From Apodospora peruviana (taxonomy: Eukaryota; Ascomycota; Sordariomycetes; Sordariales; Lasiosphaeriaceae), in NCBI GenBank assembly GCA_033439685.1, contig JAUEDM010000007.1, positions 2,284,501 to 2,348,500 of the forward strand: 64,000 nucleotides of DNA. Direction: 5' to 3'. The notes under the pieces are model-generated. The model saw only the letters and a list, made by a program, of their open reading frames with translations. It was not told where the DNA came from and searched no databases. Of this stretch, positions 11,607 to 21,124 are shown one piece after another (the stretch's first letter is position 1; every line of letters begins with the position of its first letter). The position numbers were made by a program, and so were the translations under genes.

Positions 11607-12654
11607 TTTGCATGTGTATCTTTGCAGATGGTAAAAGTCTAGGTAGGCGCCTGTTTTAATTCATGGTATCAATGGTCCCCGCAAGTGCCTTTATACTTTT
11701 TGAAGAGTGGATACTAGCAGCTTATTGGATTCAGTTACGCACCGTGCTCAACGATGCTCTCGCTTATTGCACCTAACCCAGGCAGCTGTGGTCGTATCTT
11801 GTTTCCGTATTAGTGAAGCCGCTGTGTCGTCTGCTGGCTATTGGTATATCTCCCTGGACGTACGGGTATACCTCGTCGGTGCAGTAGCGGCTTGGCTGCG
11901 TCTGAGTTTCTGTCTTCAGATCGACGCATTTACACATCAGTAGCATACTCCTACTAGACCACAGGAGGAATTTGGGAGTCTGCTCCGCACTTGTCTTTAT
12001 TTCATTGGTTGACATGCCCGCTAGTAGAGTCGGACAAACATCATTCCATGAGTTAATCCCTCCAACTTCTCCTTCATCTTTAGGTAGTATTTCCTGTTAG
12101 ATTAAGGAATACGAATAGGTATAGCCGTACGTCTAAGGGTTTCGGATAACTGCCGGGCACTATCCGGCCTTGTACTCCAGGAAAGTGTCCTGCGGCTTCA
12201 GTGAATCTGGCTTACCGATTATATTGCTTGTATTACAAACAGGCATGTGGCTGTTACTGGTGGGTTTGATTGGATGGAGACATGGTTACTAGTGGTACAC
12301 CAGACATGAATATCCGGGCTGGTCAGCAGTGGCGTCCCGAAGCCAATAATTGGTGTTGGGTTATGCTAACAGTAACCGATTGCTCGCTAGTACTCGGCAG
12401 ATCTCCATCTAACACAGGAGCCGTAGTACCGACGGAGTATTGTTAAGAAGCCCAATGTTGAAGATAGCACCCTCCTGTCTCCTGCCTTCGGCGAATCGAT
12501 CTGATGTCAGACCCAGGTATGTTTGTCATGCGGGGAGACATGCGTCTAACGTCAGAACTCAGCGAGGACTTGCGAAGTCAGTTGACATGATAGGATAGCT
12601 CGTAAATTCACACACACGACGAATAACGCGGGAACAGGGGTGTTATTTCTGAGA
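11607..12654. other. Intergenic, no supported gene
   Basis: Upstream of the NmrA-like gene, about 1 kb with no recognisable domain, repeat or RNA. It presumably includes the promoter of the gene starting at 11606. Confidence 0.5.
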
Positions 12655-13551
12655 CTAATTGACTTGTACGTTTCTTGCAGTCTTTGTTCTCACTAGGGCA
12701 ATTACTAGACATAGTAGGGAGGTAGATGAAGGTCTCATGTAAAGACCAGTCCGCCGCCGACGCCTTCTCAAGATTCCATGAAGGTCCAGTTTTCCTTGAC
12801 GCATCCACCGAAACCAAGCCAGAATGGCATATAAGATCACAGGGTCCCAAACAACACAAATACTAATCGCGTACTTGGCTGTCTGGCTGAGATGGCTGAC
12901 GGCGAGTTTCCAAGTCGCGACGCTGAGGCCCACAAGTACCACAAACACGACAGCAATGATCAAACCCGTTTGACTTGAGTTCGAGCACCGCTAGTTTCCT
13001 AAGACCTTTTGTTCTCTGACTCTTTACGAGACCCATTCCGTGAGCAAAGCCGGCAACAAACTCTTTACGGTAGAGCGCCATCTATAGTGCCTGCGATGAT
13101 TCTGGAGCAGATTTTTCGGGTCCCAGTTCCCGACCGTGTCGATATCGTAGTGCTTGTTGGCACGCATCCGTTGCTCCTCTTCAGGTGGGCTTCAATGAAT
13201 CCGTGGGGAAGGTCTGTCTGTCAGCGCCGGCAGTTTCGGGTCGCCAGCTTCGACAACGAAAATCCTCGCAACAACACCGGGAATTTGCTGAAATATTTGC
13301 TGAAGTATTGTATTGGGGAGATCCTTGAGGGGACCAGGAGCTGTGATGGCCGGCCTCGCGCTACTCCCATCGAATGTGATGACCCTGAAAGACGCTTTGA
13401 ATCGTAGACGAGCAGGAAATTCGCTGTTGACGGCTGGTTGAGGAGCCATGATTCCAACACGACCACCCGCAGCACTCACAGGAATACACGATGAAGCATG
13501 AAATGAGGTGGGAAATGCCTCGATGGAGATGTCTGCGAGGTAGGAAGTCAT
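12655..13551 (-). CDS. Possible two-TM membrane protein locus, exon structure uncertain
   Basis: A single reading frame on the minus strand is protein-like from about 13551 (or ATG 13449) down to a stop at 12655, but three stop codons interrupt it (near 13187, 13040 and 13000). The last two fall inside a 54-nt stretch with GTAAAG donor and CAAG acceptor whose removal keeps frame. The first lies just before a possible acceptor (TTGAAG), so an intron could remove it too. The conceptual product has a soluble N-terminal part, a conserved-looking HYDIDTVGNWDPKNLLQNHR segment and two hydrophobic helices (LIIAVVFVVLVGLSVATW and VVWDPVILYAILAWFRW), with a basic run after them. No named family was recognised. 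It is either a real multi-exon gene with weak splice sites or a pseudogene. Confidence 0.4.
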
Positions 13552-14061
13552 ATAACCAATAACCAGACTGAGAGAAGTGCAGTTTTGACGCCACTATCGA
13601 CACGCCGCACAGCTCATGCAGGTATCTCCTGAGCGCTTGGAGAGAATGCCTTGGGCAGTCCATCATGCTGAGCGACCTACCGTAGCTGTTGTCACGGCTT
13701 GGGTGGGTTACACCACCTGGCAGCAGCCCTCCTCCCACTGTGTCGAGACACAGCCGTCTGTCTGTACATCAACAAGCGGGTGGCGCACAACCGGGCGCAG
13801 GCAGTTCGATGCGGGGAACCATCTGTCACACCACTCACTGCATTTGTCTGATTCGCCTCAGTTAATTGGTGTGGTACTCCAATGGGCCGAGTCAGATGAC
13901 CTGCAGCCTCAGATGTGGAAGCCCAACCACCTCTCTGTCCTTATCGTACATCACTCTGCCCTCTGCAGACGAAGCCATCCGTACCGGCCTTCCATCAAAC
14001 AGTATCACAGTTCACCCTGGTGTCATCGACATCACGATACAAGATCCGCGAGAGTACGACG
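13552..14061. other. Intergenic, probable promoter of the modular Cys/His gene
   Basis: No recognisable domain. A short open stretch on the plus strand just upstream of 14062, in another frame, looks somewhat coding (ITVHPGVIDITIQDPRE) but could not be joined to the modular gene by a convincing intron. Confidence 0.4.
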
Positions 14062-15592
14062 ATGACATCCCGATTCTGTCGCTGGAAACCCTGCGGAGAA
14101 GTGCAGTCCTTTGGCGGCAAATTCTGCACAAAACGTGAGACACACCTGCGCCCCCATCGTTATCTACCTCCAGCGCGAACCTCCACACTCGAGACTTGAC
14201 ATTCTGTGATGGAGTTGGTTGATACTGATTTATCTGAATTATTTTAGACACATGCGGTGGTGGTCTCGACGGCGATTGCACAAACAAGATTGCCTTCGAA
14301 GGCGCTGAGCGCTGTATACATCGTGAGTTCGTCAGGGATGTCTATGGTCCGGCCTGTCCATGAGGAAGGCTGACAGGAGAATACAGACAAATGCAGCGTG
14401 GTGGACTGCATAGCAACCAAGCTCGATTATAGCGATGTCAACTACTGTCTTGCACGTATGTCATTGGTCCTCCACGGATATAGAAATTCCACCAAGCCAC
14501 CAACCAATCGACTGACATGATGTGACCGAAGACTTTCAAGGATCTGGTGGAGCAGGTTTCTCGAGCAACAACACACAGGAGATACCATTAAATCCCGAAC
14601 TTCCCCCGTCGACCCCCGACGAAGAGCTGGCGGTGGTGGACCCAAAGTCCACAGCTCTCGTTCTGTACAACAATGGCCAGAGAGATTCAAGTTACAAGTT
14701 TGATTCCCCGTGTCGTAACGCTTCCTGTAATCAACGGGCAACGGGACAGAGCCCCTATTGTCGGCTGCGTGGGTACCTTCATGCCTCTGGTCTTGAGATG
14801 ATCCTGACATATGACGACAGATAAATGCTGGCGACCCAGCTGCAACGCAGAGAGAGGCTTCGAGGCCAAGATGCAGAAGTGGTCGCAGGGATGCGGAAAC
14901 CGTACGTGGCTGTCCTGATCTATAAAAGGCTTTGGCTTACACAGACTACCAGATACCTGTCGATACAAGGGCTGCCTGAGCCTGAGAGAAAAGGGATCCG
15001 ACTATTGTGCCGGCCGTGGGTCACTCCTCCCGTTGCCCTTGTTCTAATGCTAACCCCTAATCTCGAACAGACCTCCAACCGTGCAAGGTCTACAACTGTC
15101 CCCGCAGAGCACACAACAACGGACCGTGGTGCAATTACCGTGCGTGCCTAATAATCAAGAGACTATTGCTACCTTCCTCTACTGGTTCTAGTGCTGACTG
15201 ACTGCTCACCCGCCCAGACCGCCTGTGCAAAGACACGAACTGCTCCAACAAGCGGATGAGCTCTTCCGCTTACTGCTCGCTACGTGAGTTAATTAGTTTC
15301 TGTTCAACCAAGCCATGTTACTAACATGTCGCTCTGGCTGGCAGATGGATGCACTCGCGTCGAGGGATGCACGTCTGCCAAGATGAGCTGCCCTCTTCAT
15401 CCTCAGGACGGTCGTCCTACTGCCCCTTTCAACATTCGTCCGCCACCTCCTTCTCATATTCGTCCACCGCATCCTTCTCAAATTCGTCCACCGCCCCCCT
15501 CTCAAAATCGGCCGCCACCCCCTTCTTACCATCGCCCGCCTCCTGTTTACACAGCTCCTCCACTTGCCTATGCCGCTCCGCCATATTATTAG
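14062..15592 (+). CDS. Modular Cys/His-finger protein, one module per exon, all introns splitting the module's His codon
   Basis: Nine exons join in frame to 326 aa: 14062-14134, 14248-14322, 14387-14455, 14532-14768, 14821-14901, 14953-15015, 15071-15139, 15218-15283 and 15345-15592. Eight introns (51-113 nt) all have GT-AG ends, all are phase 1, and all interrupt a His codon as C|AC or C|AT. Each exon carries one module of form C-x4-C-x10-C-x2-H (spacing variants in exons 2, 3, 5 and 9), the final His being the split residue. Exon 4 carries an added Ser/Asn/Pro-rich linker of about 55 aa. Exon 9 ends in a tail of RPPPPS-type repeats. Modules of this kind (compare the WRKY19-type zinc-finger repeats) probably bind zinc and may mediate nucleic-acid or protein contacts. 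The start is the first ATG before module 1; upstream modules were not found. Confidence 0.85.
15440..15547 (+). repeat. Short proline-rich coding repeat (RPPPPS units)
   Basis: Within the last exon of the modular Cys/His gene. Four to five imperfect 21-nt units, each starting near CGTCC(A/G)CC, encode IRPPPPS, IRPPHPS, IRPPPPS and NRPPPPS. The tail is likely disordered and could bind SH3- or WW-type partners; that role is inference. Confidence 0.8.
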
Positions 15593-15940
15593 TTACCAAT
15601 GTGTCTTTTCTTCGTGTGGCTATCTCGTTTTGCTGTACCTGTCTTGCACTGTTATTCTTTGTCAAGGACAATTTGAGTTCTCGATTACTTGTTGATTTAA
15701 TAATCGGTCGTCTTCGGAGGTAAAGCCACCACCTCATCATCAGAAAGTTAGCATTCGTGCAACTGAGAGGAGGACAGCAGAGAGAGTCAGTAGACCCTGT
15801 TAGCTAGCTGGGTTTACTGATAAGTAGTTCCCTAGAAATTGTCAGGTTGATTGGCCGCAGAAGACAGAAGAGTGTATGTCCCGACCTAGACGCTCTTCTA
15901 CTTTTAACGTGGCACCTGAGCTTGAATCGGCACACAGACA
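15593..15940. other. Short convergent intergenic region
   Basis: The 3' ends of two convergent genes flank it. It should contain both poly(A) regions. Nothing else was recognised. Confidence 0.5.
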
Positions 15941-16813
15941 TTAGTCTTTTTGGCAGCTGACTTCCTCTTCTGAAATAAAATTAAATCCCCGCATATGCCA
16001 CCGCCGGCATGCAATATCACAATGGGGCATGTCATTCAAATACGGATATCGCCCAAACTTATCAATAATCGGCTTATGGATATCCATCAACATCGTAATC
16101 CACCACGCAAACATCTCCCTCGTCACATCACCCCCCTGCGGCGGGCCCTTCCTATACTCCCTCGGAAGCCCCACAACATCGCTTAAAATCTCCTCCCTCC
16201 GTGCGCGGTTCGGATCAACCTGCCCCGAAGTAGCCTCGATAGCCCTGCGGGTTTCGTCCGTAAAGGCCAGAGCGATGTCTTGGTTGGAGCGTGATTCCGA
16301 GTGCACCCATGGGCCGCCAAACCACAGACGGGTGCCGAGCCAGTAATCCAGCCCGGCACCGGCCGCTTGCCAGCGCCTCCACGAGTCGGGGCGCTGGTCC
16401 GGCGGAAGCGCGAGCCACGTGGCTGCTAGTCTTCGCGAGAGCTTGTCGAAACAGCCGACCGTCCAGCACCTGTCGATACCCTGGAGCAAGACGCGGGTGT
16501 ACTGATCTAGCAGCAGTTGTAAGCCAAGAGACTGTTCCGGGTAGGACGGGTCCGCGGGTGGCGGGAGGTAAGTGGTCAGGTCGGGCATGCGGTCGAGCCC
16601 GATCTTGCTGAGGGCGATGAGGACGGGCAGGACGCGGGATTCGGATGGCCCGCCGACGGTGTCGACGAGGAAGATGTCGTGGCCGAGGTTGGAGAAGTTG
16701 ATGCGGGCGTCTATGGCGTAGGGAAGCCGGAGCGAGACGAGGAAGGAGAGGAGGTCCGGGGTGAGGACGGATTTGAGTTCATGTTCGCAGGGGGAAGTTG
16801 GTCCGCCGCCCAT
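15941..16813 (-). CDS. DUF924-like protein (TPR-like helical fold)
   Basis: An intronless 290-aa frame. Conserved marks of the DUF924 family are visible in order: LLLDQYTRVLLQGID (family pattern LLDQ-x-R-x-x-x-RG), HSESRSNQD (HSE-x-x-x-x-Q) and IIDKFGRYPYLND (FGR-F/Y-P-x-x-N). DUF924 proteins are all-helical and widespread in bacteria and fungi, with no settled biochemical role. A probable TATA box lies 52-58 nt upstream of the start (see separate entry). The segment before the family match contains VDTVGGPSESR. No transmembrane segment or signal peptide is apparent. Confidence 0.68.
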   Translation of the reverse strand: MGGGPTSPCEHELKSVLTPDLLSFLVSLRLPYAIDARINFSNLGHDIFLVDTVGGPSESRVLPVLIALSKIGLDRMPDLTTYLPPPADPSYPEQSLGLQLLLDQYTRVLLQGIDRCWTVGCFDKLSRRLAATWLALPPDQRPDSWRRWQAAGAGLDYWLGTRLWFGGPWVHSESRSNQDIALAFTDETRRAIEATSGQVDPNRARREEILSDVVGLPREYRKGPPQGGDVTREMFAWWITMLMDIHKPIIDKFGRYPYLNDMPHCDIACRRWHMRGFNFISEEEVSCQKD

Positions 16814-16863
16814 CTCGGTGGTGGTGTTGTGGTGCGTTTTGGTTTGTGTGAGGGACGGGGGAG

Positions 16864-16871
16864 GTATATAA
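16864..16871 (-). promoter_or_regulatory. Probable TATA box for the DUF924-like gene
   Basis: The minus strand reads TTATATAC about 50-58 nt upstream of the ATG at 16813, a normal distance for a fungal core promoter when the 5' leader is short. It was identified from position and sequence only. Confidence 0.4.
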
Positions 16872-17676
16872 GCTTGGCATGTGCTGCAGCGTAGCTATCA
16901 TTACCTCCATATTAATATCGACTCCTCCGTTACCGTTCATTACCAAAGCATGTTTGGTCTCACTTATTATTGATCACACCGTTACATACATGTAGGTAGA
17001 ATGGTCTCTAGATGTATACTTTGGCAAACAGTCAGCATTAATAAGACGCCTTACTAAAGGCATTATGTGGTATTCAGGGCCGAGAGATGAAGGAGGGCGA
17101 GGAGGCCTGGGTTGAGGAGACGGGGCATTATGGGGTGGAGACGAAGGAGGTTGCCGAGAGAGCTGCCGAGGATGTGAGGAACGGGAGGTGGATGAGGTTG
17201 GGGGTTGATAGTCTGTAAGATGTCGGAGGGCTTTGTTGACTCAAGTAATCCATGTTGCTACCTCCTTCTATCCGTCTTGCTTCAGGCAGCCACTGTACTC
17301 CAAATTCGTTCAGTTGCTGACTTGCAGACAGCCACGAAGCGCCACCAGCTGTCGGCACTTAGTTCTGACCAGTGAAACGCCACCATCGACGTCTCGAACA
17401 TAGTAGGCTTTGCTTCGCCGCAGGAGCACAACGGTCTAGGCCTTGGAGTATTGTCCGACGTGCATCCACATACACCTCGGGCTGCATGAGTCTGGACAGA
17501 TGCCCAACTGGCCTCGATAAGTTCCGGTAGGAAACAAGCACAGGATAAAAGGGAGAGCTATTACCTTGACCAAGTGAAAGTTGGACAGAGAACACATGCC
17601 ACCCCGAGATCTTACCAACAGACCCTTTAGCAAGCAACTCGGTTCCAATCTCAAGACTAGGTACTTACCAGATACC
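16872..17676. other. Divergent intergenic region
   Basis: About 800 nt between the DUF924-like gene and the M6 protease gene. No domain, repeat or RNA was recognised. It should contain the promoter of the protease gene. Confidence 0.5.
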
Positions 17677-19300
17677 ATGGCTGACCACAACTGCGCAAGC
17701 GATGGACCCTGTCCTGTGCCGCCCCATCCAGACAAGCTGAAGTCCATCCCAGAGTCCAGGGATACACCTTTACGCCGGCGGGTCTCCATTGACGAAGGTG
17801 CCACGCGCCCCTTTGGTTTGAACGATGGCGTCCTCTTCCCCCCTCCGCGGCCTTTTGAGGGGTCAAGGAGACAAGCTGCAGAGCCGCAACCGCCGCTGCG
17901 TGGTCCACTCAAGTTAGTACCTGTTCCACATTTGGCTGCTATTCGGGCCTCCGAGATCAATGCCTAACCGCAGATGAACGGACCAGTGTCCTCGTCGTCC
18001 TCACCTCGTTCAAAAAAATGGCGATTCGATCCGGTGCCGCCGAGTACTTTCGAGACCTCTTCTTCTCCAAGAACAAGATCACGACCGGCAGCGTGACGGA
18101 ATATTATGAGGAAGTCAGCGGTGGCCTCGTCTCCATTACGGGCGATATCTTTGGCCCGTACGAGCTTCCGGAAACGGCAAGCTACTACTGCCAAGACGGC
18201 TACGGCTTCCTGAACAAGGCCGCCAATATGGCCCCGGACAACCCGAATACGCAGACCATGGCCGGCCACGCTCTGGACGCGCTGCTGGAAGACAAACCAG
18301 ACATTGATCTGCGGCCGTACGATAACCAAAACCGCGCCAAGGGCACTGTCGACGCCTTCATCGTCGTGCACGCCGGGCGCGGCGGTGAGGAGAAGAAGGG
18401 GGTACCGGAAAGGGATATCTGGTCCATCAAGTGGGTTCTGAAGGAGAGGCAGTTCGTCGGAAAGTCCAACACCGGGGTCTACGGCTTCCTGACGCTCCCG
18501 GACGACGCAAGAACGGGTGTCTCGGCGCATGAAATTGGCCACCTCGTGTTCCAGTGGCCGGATCTCTACGGCACCAATCCCGAGAGAGGTGTCGGAAACT
18601 GGTGCCTCATGTCGCGTGGCAGCTGGAACAAGATCGAGGGGTCTATGCCAGGTGATGTGCCGTGCCACCCGTCGGCGTGGTTAAAAGCGCAGCAAGGCTG
18701 GGTCGAGGTGCGGAAGGCAAAGGGGAGCCTAAAGGTCCTTCTCAACGAGGTCAAGGCGACGGCCAAGGGCACTAAGACGCTCCCAGCCGCCAACCCCAAA
18801 GGCGTCGGCGGCGTGTACAGGCTCTGGTCCAACGGGGATGAGTTCAGCAACGAGTTTTTCCTCATCGAGAATCGGATGCGGTACGGCTTTGACCGGTCGC
18901 TGGGCGGCGAAGGACTTCTGAGTAAGTACATGTTCCCAGTACCGGACACCCAAATGTCCCGTTCTTTAGTGATAGCATTGTTGACCACCGCGGCTCACGT
19001 ACGTCAGTATGGCACGTCCAAGATAATCGCGACGCGCAAAACCCCAACAGGTTCAAGCTAGTGCTACTGAACGCGGATTACCAGGCCACTGGTATGCCCG
19101 TTTCGCATGAGAAGTATAAAGACGGACCCGGGACCCCCTTTCCCGGTGTGAAGGGCAACCGCTCCTTCACTGCGAAGTCCACGCCAAACAGCAGGGCATA
19201 CAATGGAGAGGACACTTTTGTTTCATTGACAAACATATCTGACGCTGGCCAAACCATGCGCGTGGATCTTAACGTCCAGTCTGCCAAGGCAAATCTGTAG
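17677..19300 (+). CDS. M6-type (immune inhibitor A-like) zinc metalloprotease
   Basis: Three exons join in frame to 487 aa: 17677-17912, 17987-18921 and 19008-19300. The zinc signature HEIGH (residues 260-264) is followed by PDLYG, the pattern seen in peptidase family M6 (HExxH with a downstream Asp in a DLY context). Flanking blocks also fit: VLVVLTSFKK at the start of the domain, TVDAFIVVHAG, GNWCLMSRGSW, and GEGLLIWHVQDN restored by joining exons 2 and 3. M6 enzymes are best known as secreted bacterial proteases. Here no signal peptide is visible; the first 78 residues are polar and proline-rich. The catalytic motif is intact. The protein may be cytosolic, leave by an unconventional route, or have an upstream exon that was missed. 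Confidence 0.85.
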
Positions 19301-19424
19301 CGGGTTGGGGCTGATATATGTGACATTACCCACCTCAACAAACAAGAAAGAAAGAGCGTAGGATAACAGAGGAAGAAACGGCTATAAAATAACATTGAAA
19401 TTTCCAAGAGCCCCCTAGCAAGCT

Positions 19425-20363
19425 TCAAAAGTCATTTTCATCATCATCAGAGTCATAGTATCCGCCATCATTATCATCGTCAACATCTACCGTATCATCA
19501 TCATCATCATCATCATCATCATCTGAACTGTCACTGCTACTCTCCTCCCCCATAATCTCCTCAACCGTCTTGGCAACCAGCAACCCAATAATCCAACGCC
19601 ACTCCCCGGTAACCTGGTGCTCGCGGTACCGATGCCCACAGGTGCACCGGCGCGAGAACAGTTCCCGGCCGTGGTCGCGGTCAAAGTCCCAGCACGGACA
19701 GCCGTACTCGGCGCAGGTGTCGATCTGCCCCAACACCTTCTTGAGGTCGCCATCTCCGTCGCGGTTCTCGAGCAGCGGATACACCTCGGCCGCCATGCCG
19801 CGCTGCAGCCACTCGAACGACTCCGGGTCCTCGAACTGCGCGTCGGTGATCTTTGCGTGCGAGTAGGCGTAGTGCCCGCACACACACTTGCGCCCAATTT
19901 CCGGATTGTAATCTTTGCATCCGACGCAATCCTCGCACGGCTCCATCTCGTCGAGTGCCGTCTTTTTCGAGACTCCGCTCGAGGTCGGTGTTCTCTCGAG
20001 GGAGGCGTAGTACCCTTCCATGAGGTGCATGAGTGCCATGACGGCGAGCATCTCAGCGCGCTGCTCGTCTGTCATGCTCGCGTTACCGGCGCCGAACATG
20101 GAGGCCATGCGCGCGTCCCGCTCTTTGATGCGGTTGACCTTCCTGGTGAGCTTGTAGCCGGCGCGGGCGCCGTGGTAGAGGGTGCCTGCTGCGCCGGACG
20201 CGGTGGAGGCGCCGGCCGCGCTGGTGACCACGTTGGTTGTTGCTGCGTGGGCAAAGTGCGCGACGGCGGTCGGCCCGGCATGCGCGAGGTGGGTTGCCAG
20301 GGCGGCCGTCATCTTGCCGCCAACCCATTTCAGAGCGATGAGTTCGAGGCCGCCGAAGATCAT
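19425..20363 (-). CDS. Double CxCGH (putative zinc-binding) protein with Asp-rich tail
   Basis: A 312-aa frame from ATG 20363. The frame is open further upstream only because a tandem 13-bp repeat happens to lack stops, so the downstream start is preferred. The N-terminal 80 residues are Ala/Gly/His-rich and amphipathic. Two similar Cys/His clusters follow: C143-C146-C149 then CVCGHxxxxH (160-169), and C217-C222-C224 then CTCGHxxxxH (240-249). Each could bind zinc, and the second looks like a duplicate of the first. The C terminus is extremely acidic, with a run of ten Asp encoded by a GAT/ATC microsatellite (about 19494-19527). The family was not recognised; scaffold or regulatory roles are possible. 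Confidence 0.72.
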   Translation of the reverse strand: MIFGGLELIALKWVGGKMTAALATHLAHAGPTAVAHFAHAATTNVVTSAAGASTASGAAGTLYHGARAGYKLTRKVNRIKERDARMASMFGAGNASMTDEQRAEMLAVMALMHLMEGYYASLERTPTSSGVSKKTALDEMEPCEDCVGCKDYNPEIGRKCVCGHYAYSHAKITDAQFEDPESFEWLQRGMAAEVYPLLENRDGDGDLKKVLGQIDTCAEYGCPCWDFDRDHGRELFSRRCTCGHRYREHQVTGEWRWIIGLLVAKTVEEIMGEESSSDSSDDDDDDDDDDTVDVDDDNDGGYYDSDDDENDF

Positions 20364-20439
20364 CGTGGACGGATATCGTGGACGGATATCGTGGACGGAT
20401 ATCGTGGACGGATATCGTGGACGGATATCGTGGACGGAT
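20362..20439. repeat. 13-bp tandem minisatellite, six perfect copies
   Basis: Unit atcgtggacggat repeated six times without a mismatch from 20362 to 20439; the next bases (atcgatggg) start a diverged copy. The minus-strand ATG of the CxCGH gene (20361-20363) overlaps the first unit, so the array forms the immediate 5' leader. Because 13 is not a multiple of 3, copy-number changes would shift any upstream reading frame. Confidence 0.95.
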
Positions 20440-21124
20440 ATCGATGGGCTAACGGGACTGACAGGTAGTAGCGGAGTGAAAAGGGTCTTTGTTAGGTGGT
20501 CAATCGGAGGTTCACATGGAGTTCCGTCCATATGTCTAGCAAAAAGAAGACAACCGAAGCCTTTCGAAGAACCCGAGGGCGCCCAATTATTGACAGAGAT
20601 ATATCTTCTCTTCCCGCCATAATACTTCTGTTTACATCACACCATTCTCTTCGATGTATGGCAAATATAACGGAACCCCACGACGATATTCGGTACGGGA
20701 GGGTGGTGGGTGCGTGGGAGATGGGACGTGGTTTGTTACCACGTTGTGAGAGCTGAAGATAGTGGCGTTTTTGAGAGCCGAATCTAGAATGCCAAGAAAG
20801 GTCCAGACCACACCACCATGCAAGCTTGGTGGTGTGGCAGCACTATGGAGCACGAACTCTCTCGTCGTTGCCCAGAGCCTCGTCTGTCCCAAATGGGTAA
20901 TAAGCCCCCTCGCGGCATGAGTTCCAGCCATCACCATGTTCATACCCATGCCGTACGCCACGCAGCCGAATACTTTTGTCAGTACTTCATTCATATGCGC
21001 ACAATTACATACACTATATCGGGGGACATACAAGCAAATAGCACCACAACAAGCACCTCAACTCCAGCCACACTGTCCCCTTTCCACTCAACAAACAACG
21101 CCAAAGCCTCCACCACATGGACCA
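20440..21124. other. Intergenic, no supported gene
   Basis: A 133-aa minus-strand open frame (20632-21033) has no recognisable domain and is not called. The region probably contains the promoter of the CxCGH gene and the 3' end of the surface-protein gene. Confidence 0.45.

Noticed and set aside
13866..14138. Alternative frame over exon 1 of the modular gene
   Set aside because: Somewhat protein-like, but it stops at 14138 and cannot be joined to later exons, whereas the module frame joins all nine exons.
17436..17960. 174-aa minus-strand open frame near the M6 gene
   Set aside because: Overlaps exon 1 of the protease antisense and has no recognisable domain.
19617..20468. 283-aa plus-strand open frame
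   Set aside because: It is the antisense shadow of the CxCGH gene, with no start context, and is Val/Arg/His-rich as expected for antisense of GC-rich coding DNA.
20632..21033. 133-aa minus-strand open frame between two genes
   Set aside because: No recognisable motif or signal; kept as intergenic.
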